The notes beneath the pieces are model-generated. The model was not told where the DNA came from, ran no database searches, and saw only the letters and a list, made by a program, of their open reading frames with translations. Shown in pieces: positions 1 to 4,686 of a stretch of 7,251 nt of DNA (position 1 is its first letter; every line of letters starts with the position of its first letter). A program made the translations under genes and the position numbers. Source of the stretch: an uncultured archaeon (GTDB lineage Archaea; Thermoproteota; Nitrososphaeria; Nitrososphaerales; CALBXV01); contig CALBXV010000296.1 of NCBI GenBank assembly GCA_937890045.1, positions 1 to 7,251 of the forward strand, given 5' to 3'.

Positions 1-1
1 C

Positions 2-58
2 GCCTACGATTTCACAGATAATGGGGCTGGCTGCAAGAAGTGGGAGTGGGTTGAGTGA
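2..58 (+). CDS. C-terminal end of an unidentified protein (partial, cut by window edge)
   Basis: An open frame enters from the left edge and stops at TGA 56-58. It gives about 18 residues ending in CKKWEWVE. I do not recognise the family. A second frame is also open from the edge and stops later (TGA 66-68, ending GSGLSEVN), and nothing here decides firmly between them. Either stop lies shortly before the start at 87. The next gene encodes a one-TM/coiled-coil protein of the kind often found beside phage endolysin genes, so an endolysin is conceivable, but no lysozyme or amidase motif is visible in the residues left. Confidence 0.35.
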   Translation, partial: AYDFTDNGAGCKKWEWVE

Positions 59-86
59 AGTCAATTGACGGGGAATTTACTAGCAG

Positions 87-338
87 ATGGATAAGATAAA
101 TGATTTTGTATACTGGTTGCTTGGTGGTATAGCAACCATTACGGCATGGATCGTGAAGCGAATGTTCTATAGGCTGGACGCATTAGAGGAGAGGGTAGAC
201 CGTGTAGAGTGTACCTTGCTAACCAAGGAGGACTTGGATGACGGCCTTGCCCCTATAAGAGACACTAATAACTTAATCCTTTCACACTTACTGGAACACC
301 GTGGCTCAGAGAAAGCGGACAAAAATCCCCCTGTATGA
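87..338 (+). CDS. Small one-TM, coiled-coil phage protein (holin/spanin-like candidate)
   Basis: This is an 83-residue protein. Residues about 8-24 form one hydrophobic segment (YWLLGGIATITAWIV) followed by basic residues (KRMFYR), which suggests the remainder faces the cytoplasm. Residues about 30-45 (LDALEERVDRVECTLL) have heptad-like spacing consistent with a short coiled coil. The tail is charged and polar. This layout is shared by many small phage lysis-region proteins such as XhlA-like membrane proteins and some holins, but no family signature proves it. The Shine-Dalgarno site is weak (GGGGAA, about 11 bases upstream of ATG). The last 38 bases overlap the next gene in another frame. 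Lysis function is inferred from architecture only. Confidence 0.7.
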   Translation: MDKINDFVYWLLGGIATITAWIVKRMFYRLDALEERVDRVECTLLTKEDLDDGLAPIRDTNNLILSHLLEHRGSEKADKNPPV

Positions 339-570
339 AACTCACCAGAGGATTCTGGAAGTCCAATGGATTGATGCTCAATCAGAAGATGACTGGCAGT
401 TGCTAGACAAGATAGACACGACACCTATGTATATTAAAACAATAGGTTATTTCATAGAGAAAACTGATGTTGATTTAATCATTTGCCGTAGCTTATCTTC
501 TGATAAAGGACTTGAAGGGCGCTTTCATATCCCCTTGAAATGTATAAAAAAGACTAAGAAGATACGGTAG
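301..570 (+). CDS. Hypothetical phage protein, 89 aa, GTG start
   Basis: The start is GTG 301, which overlaps the preceding gene by 38 bases. The first ATG in frame (427) would remove residues about 19-37, the stretch LEVQWIDAQSEDDWQLLDKI. That stretch, together with the later TIGYFIEKTDVDLIICRSLS and a basic end (IPLKCIKKTKKIR), recalls a recurrent type of small phage protein with a pattern like W-D/S-aromatic, 'TVGYL', 'SIS', 'IPK.MIKKI'. I therefore keep the GTG. No membrane segment, signal peptide or cysteine motif is present, so it is probably a small cytoplasmic beta-rich protein. Function is unknown. It sits 3 bases before the next start, so the two are probably co-transcribed. Confidence 0.65.
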   Translation: MAQRKRTKIPLYETHQRILEVQWIDAQSEDDWQLLDKIDTTPMYIKTIGYFIEKTDVDLIICRSLSSDKGLEGRFHIPLKCIKKTKKIR

Positions 571-573
571 CGG

Positions 574-762
574 ATGTGGTTACTCCTATTAATTATTCTC
601 AATTCTCCTCCCACACATATCATTCACGCAGAGGTTATGGAGATTCATTATTCAGAACAGGAATGCGTAGAGGCGGTAGAGCGTGCGATGGCCTTGCATC
701 CCCCTGAGAATACTAATGTGGGTTGTGTTTACCTGAAGGGAGTAAGTCAGGCTTATGGCTAG
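574..762 (+). CDS. Small secreted/periplasmic hypothetical protein with two cysteines
   Basis: This 62-residue product begins with a hydrophobic run (MWLLLLIILN) and has a plausible signal-peptidase I site after residue 19 (IIHA|EV). The n-region lacks the usual Lys/Arg, which is atypical. The mature part would be about 43 residues with Cys31 and Cys51, spaced well for one disulfide bond. It resembles small exported phage proteins with a 'S..EC..A......CV' layout, whose role I do not know. A spanin role is conceivable from location, but there is no lipobox. The gene starts 3 bases after the previous stop without a clear Shine-Dalgarno site, and its last 8 bases overlap the HNH gene. Confidence 0.55.
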   Translation: MWLLLLIILNSPPTHIIHAEVMEIHYSEQECVEAVERAMALHPPENTNVGCVYLKGVSQAYG

Positions 763-973
763 AGACTACAGAAGCGAGTATGATAACTACCATAGTACAA
801 CCAAGCAGAAGAGAAGAAGGGCGGGTAGGAATACTGCTAGGAGAAGGGTATTAAAGGGGAGAAAGAGTAGGCTAGATGTGGATCATGTGGATCGCAATCC
901 AATGAACAACTCTAGAAAGAATCTAAGGTTGTCCACCAGAAAGCGAAATAGGGGTTGGCGTAAGCAAGGTTAG
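755..973 (+). CDS. Small HNH-type nuclease-like protein
   Basis: This is a 72-residue, very basic protein. The N-terminal half is a polar/basic helix (KQKRRRAGRNTARRRVLKG). The C-terminal half carries an HNH-like core: Asp43-His44 in DVDHVDRNPMNNSRKNLRL, with Asn51/52, an 'NLR' (56-58) and Asn65 in the position of the last metal ligand. In HNH_3-type proteins the D/H-H, N and final N/H residues bind the catalytic metal and nick DNA. This version lacks extra DNA-binding domains and is near the minimum length for the fold. Similar stand-alone proteins occur in environmental podoviruses and siphoviruses, sometimes near terminase or lysis genes. AAGGGAG lies 12 bases upstream of ATG, inside the previous gene. 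Its role is unproven. Confidence 0.75.
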   Translation: MARDYRSEYDNYHSTTKQKRRRAGRNTARRRVLKGRKSRLDVDHVDRNPMNNSRKNLRLSTRKRNRGWRKQG

Positions 974-1079
974 CTAGGGGTGGCGTTTCTTTTTTTAGGG
1001 GTGTTCACGGGCCTCTCAGTTCGTTTAAGCGGTAGCTAGGATCGAGTCTCTGAGGTCTTTCTGCGGTATCCGGTAAACT
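974..1079. other. Convergent intergenic gap between + and - operons
   Basis: This gap separates the last + strand gene from the last - strand gene. A T-run (about 990-997, TTTTTTT) follows the + strand stop and could help end transcription from the left, but I find no convincing GC-rich stem directly before it. A weak imperfect pairing exists between CTCAG (about 1015-1019) and CTGAG (about 1050-1054), with a loop of about 30 bases. I see no tRNA, promoter or coding frame that I can support. Confidence 0.5.
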
Positions 1080-1523
1080 TTAGGTCGATCTAGGCTCCTC
1101 CACCTTTTTAAAGAGAGTTACAGGTATAAATATGCAAGGTTCTACGTCCCCCTCTATACTACGATCTGATCTCCCTCCTACCTTATAGGTAATATATCTT
1201 AGGGATCTGTTTATCTCTAGATAATACAAACCATCTAGCCACCCAACGCATAGCCCTGCACCAAACCCCTCGCCACGGTAGCTCATCAGCTTCATCCATT
1301 TATGTAAGCTTAACATTAGTGTAGGGAAAGTATTGTGTTCATAGTTCCTAGCCTTGAATTCAATAAACGTCATTGGCTGAGATTCAGTTTCATTACTAAC
1401 CCAATCTACTATGTATAGTGGTTCATACAGGTCAAGCAGTTTTATGTTGTGGCTTTTCTCTAGTATTTTCTTAGCCTTATCTTTCTTAACTACGTCTTGC
1501 TTAGTCTCTAATTTTGGCTTCAT
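1080..1523 (-). CDS. Divergent PD-(D/E)XK nuclease-like protein, 147 aa
   Basis: Residues 34-80 show the spacing of a PD-(D/E)XK core: Asp40 in YIVDWV, a short hairpin, then Glu55-x-Lys57 in TFIEFKARN, followed by a helix with SLHKWMKL (72-79). In this superfamily the D...ExK residues bind the metal and cut DNA. The remainder (GWLDGLYYLEINRS) looks like the later beta strands. The N-terminus is a lysine-rich helix. At 147 residues it is near the minimal fold. GAAAGGTGG lies 5-6 bases upstream of the ATG, supporting the start. It follows the resolvase-like gene after a probable terminator, so expression may be partly independent. The fold is inferred from motif spacing, and the substrate (branched DNA, host DNA or packaging intermediates) is unknown. 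Confidence 0.65.
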   Translation of the reverse strand: MKPKLETKQDVVKKDKAKKILEKSHNIKLLDLYEPLYIVDWVSNETESQPMTFIEFKARNYEHNTFPTLMLSLHKWMKLMSYRGEGFGAGLCVGWLDGLYYLEINRSLRYITYKVGGRSDRSIEGDVEPCIFIPVTLFKKVEEPRST

Positions 1524-1584
1524 AGTGCCACCTTTCTCTAGGTAGGGTTAGGTATGTCTTTTTAATAATAATCCCTGTAGCCCC

Positions 1585-1606
1585 AAAAAACACGTGCGCT
1601 ACGTGG
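1585..1606 (-). terminator. Intrinsic terminator-like hairpin after the resolvase-like gene
   Basis: Read on the - strand, a perfect 5-bp stem CACGT / ACGTG (1591-1605) with loop AGCGC is followed immediately by six T (A-tract 1585-1590 on +). It begins a few bases after the TAA at 1612-1614. The stem is short, so termination may be partial, which would let some transcripts reach the gene ending at 1080. On the + strand no T-run follows the hairpin, so it is not bidirectional. Confidence 0.6.
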
Positions 1607-1611
1607 TAGAA

Positions 1612-2091
1612 TTACCTCTCAATGTAGATGTCCATAGTCCCCTTGGATATAGTTGAGTCTGTATCCAGTAGCATCAGGTGAGTCAGGTATTTGAGATCGG
1701 TAGTAATGCGTGGCGCAACCTCATCTTTCATCTTGTACTTGGTAGCTGATAACTGCCAGAGCATATAATTCAATGGGATAACTACCTCCCAGTATTTCCA
1801 ATGGCTCTGTCTGTAGATCAGCACAGGAATAGGGTTCAGGTTGTCCTTCCCATGTTCTTCCGTTTGTCTCTTGGCTTGCTCCCACCAATCGGCTACGTTA
1901 GCTTGCGTAATCTTGCGGTATAGTTTAACTTCCAAGTAGTATACGAAGGTTCCCATCGTAACCTTAATATCACAACCCCCGTCCCGTGAGGCACCTAACT
2001 CTCTGGATATAGGGCGGTTAAGGTGTTCGCTTAGTAAGTGGCATACTTCCCTCTCTCCACGTTGTCCCTTGCTCCTGCTGTATTTACTCAT
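1612..2091 (-). CDS. Holliday junction resolvase-like PD-(D/E)XK endonuclease
   Basis: This 159-residue protein opens with KGQRGEREVCHLL (8-20), the N-terminal Glu helix of Hjc-type and related PD-(D/E)XK nucleases. Next come RELGASRDGGCDIKV (30-44, catalytic Asp41) and YLEVKLYR (52-59, Glu54-x-Lys56), then a helix with ADWWEQAKRQ. In archaeal Hjc and phage relatives these residues hold the metal that cuts four-way junctions. The likely role is to cut recombination or replication branches, as endonuclease I (T7) or VII (T4) do, before packaging. Beyond about residue 110 the sequence is not family-typical. GAGGTGA precedes the ATG, and the gene overlaps the upstream stop by 8 bases, so translation is probably coupled. 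A general branched-DNA or restriction-type nuclease remains possible. Confidence 0.78.
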   Translation of the reverse strand: MSKYSRSKGQRGEREVCHLLSEHLNRPISRELGASRDGGCDIKVTMGTFVYYLEVKLYRKITQANVADWWEQAKRQTEEHGKDNLNPIPVLIYRQSHWKYWEVVIPLNYMLWQLSATKYKMKDEVAPRITTDLKYLTHLMLLDTDSTISKGTMDIYIER

Positions 2092-2341
2092 CAGTCACCT
2101 CGCATCTAGGGATAATCATAATTTCATTTTCGGTTGTTCCAAGCTCTTCCTGAATATATCGTTTGGCTTCCTGTCTGGAGAAGAATAGCTTCAGTTTAGG
2201 TTTATGGTCTTTCATATTTACTCTGTATTGAGAGGGGAAGTAGTCCTCGGTATCCTCGTATAAGTAGGCTATCCCATGATTATTGTCGCTCAAGTCTCTG
2301 CATTGTGGGCAGTCCCTACCCAGTACATATCCTTTTTTCAT
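2084..2341 (-). CDS. Hypothetical protein with one CxxC, 85 aa
   Basis: I do not recognise the family. The 85 residues include CPQC (11-14), a further Cys80, and a mid-region FFSRQEAKRYIQEEL (53-67) that looks like the 'S..EA..YI' helix found in many small phage proteins after a beta strand. A lone CxxC could be half of a zinc site completed by Cys80 plus a His, or by a partner. The ATG overlaps the helicase stop as ATGA, with GGAGGAGG 4 bases upstream, so it is translationally coupled to the helicase and, by an 8-base overlap, to the resolvase-like gene. The context suggests an accessory to replication or recombination, but this is inference only. Confidence 0.7.
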   Translation of the reverse strand: MKKGYVLGRDCPQCRDLSDNNHGIAYLYEDTEDYFPSQYRVNMKDHKPKLKLFFSRQEAKRYIQEELGTTENEIMIIPRCEVTDE

Positions 2342-3666
2342 AGTGCCTCCTCCAAGGTAATGGTTTGTCTTGGGCCATCAAAGTTAGATTTAAATTTACA
2401 TGATTCTCCGTTCCTGTTTTTCTCCAAGGCAATTACAGCTTGCCCTTCTCTCGTAGTATACATATTGATAAAACAATCACATATACGGCTGAGTTCCAAG
2501 GTTCCAGCCACCCTGCCTAGTCCTCCGGCAGCACCTAGTCCGTTGTTGTAACCCTCCCTGTTCTGTTGGGCGATTATAATTGCACGCAAACCTAGGCGAG
2601 TGACTACGTTCTTTAGTTCCTTGACATACTTTTGCAGTTTAATCCAATGCTCCATGTTGTATTCGTCACGTTCGCTTGCAATCTCACCTAGATGGTCGAT
2701 GACTACGATGCGCACGTCGTTGCAGGTAGCGTGTTCCTGTATCAGGGCCATCGTGGTATTGAGGGTCTTGGGTTCGTTGCCCGTGATGATAAGGTTTTTG
2801 CGTTCCAGTAGTTCTAGTCGTGCGTCATGGTATTTCTTTGCGTTGGCCTTGGTACGAAAGCGCCTGTTATAAATTTCATCGTAGGTTACGCCCGAAGAGA
2901 TAGTGAATATACGACGGGCGAGTTGTTTACGATTCATTTCGTAGTTAATATACAGTATCTTATGGGGGTAGTCTCCGCTGTTGGCTATATGTACCACCCA
3001 GTTGAGGGCTAACATGGATTTACCATGCCCTGTAGGTGCGGAGATTACACTTACTTCCTGTAGTCCGTGCATCTTCATGTCAAGTAAGGGCATCCCTATA
3101 CCCGGCCCATCGTAGCTACCCTCTGGTCTTTCCCCTTGGTCTATCTCATTCTGAATATCAGCCACCCATTCTTCAGGCTCTGCTACGCAGGACTCGTTAA
3201 ACAAGAAGTCACGGGATCGTAGTATATCCGTGGACTCTTGCTGTAACATATTGATTGCGCTAGAGGAATCATTGTTATCGTTGAGGGAGTTGATTGCCTT
3301 GGTACATAGCTGGGATACAAGGCGCTTGGAAGAAAACTCTTTTAGTAACTTACAGGATTGCTCGTTGCCTATAGGTTGTTCATACGCAAAGTCTTGTATC
3401 TCTACGAGTAGCTGGCGTATGCGTTTGTGATTAGAGAACCTAGCCTTGATGGTGATGTAGTCTGTATCCCCGTTCAGCTTGTAGGAATCCTTAATCTCTG
3501 AATATATTTGTTGATGTAGGTTGTAATAAAAGTCGTTGGGAATTAACCTGTCTAGGAAGAAGGATGCTTCGCTTGCCTCACGCATCATAGCGGATAGGAT
3601 GACACGCTCCACATCCCTGTCCGCAAACTTAGCGCAGAACATATTCTCTGGTGCTATATCATTCAT
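2338..3666 (-). CDS. dnaB: DnaB-type replicative DNA helicase
   Basis: This 442-residue protein matches the usual DnaB length and order. The N-terminal domain is about residues 1-90 (DRDVERVILSAMM and IPNDFYYNLHQQIYSEI match the DnaB N helical bundle). The RecA-like motor follows, with Walker A APTGHGKS (210-217), YINYEMN with the catalytic Glu (about 243), Walker B IVVIDHLG (about 320-327), the sensor IIIAQQNR (about 363-370) and EKNRNG (about 415-420, the Lys/Arg finger region). It would form a hexameric ring unwinding the fork with ATP. No primase domain is fused, so priming must come from another phage protein or the host. I start at ATG 3664-3666 because AGGAG lies 5 bases upstream. An in-frame GTG at 3703-3705 would add 13 residues but would place a hairpin inside the gene. 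The end overlaps the next gene by ATGA. Confidence 0.93.
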   Translation of the reverse strand: MNDIAPENMFCAKFADRDVERVILSAMMREASEASFFLDRLIPNDFYYNLHQQIYSEIKDSYKLNGDTDYITIKARFSNHKRIRQLLVEIQDFAYEQPIGNEQSCKLLKEFSSKRLVSQLCTKAINSLNDNNDSSSAINMLQQESTDILRSRDFLFNESCVAEPEEWVADIQNEIDQGERPEGSYDGPGIGMPLLDMKMHGLQEVSVISAPTGHGKSMLALNWVVHIANSGDYPHKILYINYEMNRKQLARRIFTISSGVTYDEIYNRRFRTKANAKKYHDARLELLERKNLIITGNEPKTLNTTMALIQEHATCNDVRIVVIDHLGEIASERDEYNMEHWIKLQKYVKELKNVVTRLGLRAIIIAQQNREGYNNGLGAAGGLGRVAGTLELSRICDCFINMYTTREGQAVIALEKNRNGESCKFKSNFDGPRQTITLEEAL

Positions 3667-3671
3667 ACAGG

Positions 3672-3676
3672 CTCCT
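3672..3676 (-). promoter_or_regulatory. Shine-Dalgarno site fixing the helicase start
   Basis: AGGAG on the - strand lies 5 bases before ATG 3664-3666. The upstream in-frame GTG (3703-3705) has only AT-rich sequence before it and no purine-rich site, so the shorter start is preferred. Confidence 0.75.
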
Positions 3677-3681
3677 AGCAG

Positions 3682-3698
3682 AAAGGGGCTTTCGCCCC
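3682..3698 (-). terminator. GNRA-tetraloop hairpin in the helicase leader
   Basis: On the - strand, GGGGC-GAAA-GCCCC is a perfect 5-bp GC stem closed by a stable GAAA loop and followed by TTTC. It lies just upstream of the helicase Shine-Dalgarno site (about 8 bases away) and after the AT-rich gap. With only three T it could be a weak intrinsic terminator, an RNA-processing or stabilising 5' hairpin, or a translation modulator. I cannot choose from sequence alone. Confidence 0.5.
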
Positions 3699-3712
3699 GA
3701 TCCACATTAATT

Positions 3713-3760
3713 ATTAATAATAATAATAATAATAATATTAAATAAGTATTATTATTATAT
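3713..3760. repeat. (TAA)n triplet run with 12-bp all-A/T inverted repeat
   Basis: Positions 3715-3736 are about seven tandem TAA units. The last 12 bases of the run (3726-3737) pair perfectly with 3747-3758 around a 9-base spacer (TTAAATAAG). The block is entirely A/T apart from one G, in a window of mixed composition, and lies between the annealing-protein stop (3760) and the helicase leader. It could be an easily melted element, a slipped-strand hotspot or a weak termination signal. Confidence 0.8.
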
Positions 3761-4437
3761 TATGGTTGGATAGACTTGGTGAATTTACAATCAGGATAAT
3801 TGGGACACGCTAAGAAGTGCCCGTGCTTCCCTCTCTTCATCACCATAGAGGAGCCACACTTATCACACGCCTCATCGCTGTCCTGTTGTGGGGTAACTTC
3901 ATTCCCATTAAACACTTCCTTAGCAACATTAATTATCTCGTCCTCATCTAAGCCTGTATCTGCTGGTGTCTCTGCTTCTGCCCTTAACTGGGCCTCTTCT
4001 TCCCGTGTCCAAAGCTCTATACCACACCCGAACATCGCTGCGTTCTTACACAGGCAGCGCATCTGGGCGTTATGGATGTCCTTGGATGTAGGTTTTAGAT
4101 TCACGGTAGTGAATGTCTTACCGTATACAGGAGAAGTCATACTACGAGTGACCCCGTAACAGGTGATACTGGTAGTCACAAAATAACCAGCCCCCTTATC
4201 ACCCATGTATGGGCGTTGGGTTTCGCATTGAATCCCCGCCTCATTTAGCTTGAGGGTATACTCATGGAACTGGTATGTCATGGATGGACAAAAGCGAATG
4301 AACCTGTCCATCACGTTAGACCAAGGAATATAATCCATACCCTTATCACCCTTGGCCTTGATGCAGGTAGCCAAGTCATCCCTAAACTTCTTTGATTGGA
4401 ACGTATTGTAAAGCTTATCCAATGCTTCGTCTGACAT
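3760..4437 (-). CDS. Sak3/DUF1071-type single-strand annealing protein with C-terminal topoisomerase-type zinc ribbon
   Basis: Residues about 10-145 match the DUF1071 (Sak3) layout: YIPWSNVMDRFIRFCPSMTY (36-55), GYFVTTSITCYGVTRSMTSP (84-103), a TTVNLKP stretch, then DIHNAQMRCLCKNAAMFGCG (120-139), the conserved late helix. Such proteins bind ssDNA and anneal strands, usually beside a phage exonuclease, as here. An acidic linker (about 146-190) leads to Cys191-x2-Cys194-x16-Cys211-x5-Cys217, with GHFLACPNYPDCKFT typical of the zf-C4 ribbon at the end of bacterial topoisomerase I, which binds ssDNA. The ATG has AGGAGG 4 bases upstream, overlapping the stop of the preceding small gene. The annealing role is well supported by family and context. 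The zinc-ribbon role is inferred. Confidence 0.85.
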   Translation of the reverse strand: MSDEALDKLYNTFQSKKFRDDLATCIKAKGDKGMDYIPWSNVMDRFIRFCPSMTYQFHEYTLKLNEAGIQCETQRPYMGDKGAGYFVTTSITCYGVTRSMTSPVYGKTFTTVNLKPTSKDIHNAQMRCLCKNAAMFGCGIELWTREEEAQLRAEAETPADTGLDEDEIINVAKEVFNGNEVTPQQDSDEACDKCGSSMVMKRGKHGHFLACPNYPDCKFTKSIQP

Positions 4438-4441
4438 ATAT

Positions 4442-4448
4442 CCTCCTA
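4442..4448 (-). promoter_or_regulatory. Fused stop/Shine-Dalgarno (TAGGAGG) before the annealing-protein gene
   Basis: The TAG ending the 76-aa gene (4446-4448) begins TAGGAGG, and the annealing-protein ATG follows after ATAT. It has the same arrangement as the junction at 4680-4686. Confidence 0.7.
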
Positions 4449-4676
4449 GTCTAAAGTTATTGTTATACGAAGGACACCTTCTGCATCTGTTAGGTGAATA
4501 TCCTTGCGATTAAGAAACAACACTACGCTTGAATGATCGTCGTCATTACCAACAGCCTTGGTTAAGCTTTTAACTAGATTATCCAAGTCAACAATCTTCA
4601 AGGCTACCGACACGGGGAACGTACCCATATCATACGAGCCGTAATCTGGTGAGTCTCCGTTATCAGATATTTTCAT
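4446..4676 (-). CDS. Small acidic hypothetical protein between exonuclease and annealing protein, 76 aa
   Basis: I do not recognise this protein. It begins MKISDNGDSPDYGSYDMGTF, an acidic and probably flexible stretch, followed by alternating hydrophobic patches (VSVALKIVDLDNLVKSL, SSVVLFLNRKDI, GVLRITITLD) suggesting a small beta-alpha-beta fold. It has no cysteines or membrane segment. An in-frame ATG at 4769 would add 31 residues that only overlap the exonuclease gene. I choose ATG 4674-4676 because AGGAGG lies 3 bases upstream, overlapping the exonuclease TAG. Its own TAG is fused to the next gene's AGGAGG. Placement between the two recombination partners suggests a helper or regulator of them, which is inference only. 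Confidence 0.72.
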   Translation of the reverse strand: MKISDNGDSPDYGSYDMGTFPVSVALKIVDLDNLVKSLTKAVGNDDDHSSVVLFLNRKDIHLTDAEGVLRITITLD

Positions 4677-4679
4677 AGA

Positions 4680-4686
4680 CCTCCTA
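4680..4686 (-). promoter_or_regulatory. Fused stop/Shine-Dalgarno (TAGGAGG) deciding the 4676 start
   Basis: On the - strand the exonuclease TAG (4684-4686) is the first part of TAGGAGG, and ATG follows after 3 bases. This favours the short 76-aa reading of the next gene and implies coupled translation. Confidence 0.7.

Noticed and set aside
167..424. 85-codon - strand frame opposite the left genes
   Set aside because: It is antisense to two likely + strand genes and has no supporting motif.
1020..1060. Sequence GGATCGAGTCTC resembling a tRNA T-loop
   Set aside because: No acceptor stem, anticodon stem or D-arm can be folded around it.
2600..2872. Open frame of 90 codons on + strand inside the helicase gene
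   Set aside because: It is antisense to a clear DnaB motor domain, with no Shine-Dalgarno site and low-complexity Ser/Arg composition. Other + frames across 2276-5475 and 6359-6634 are rejected for the same reason.
3536..3745. + strand frame through the TAA repeat (poly-Asn end)
   Set aside because: The Asn run is just the translated triplet repeat, and the remainder is antisense to the helicase gene.
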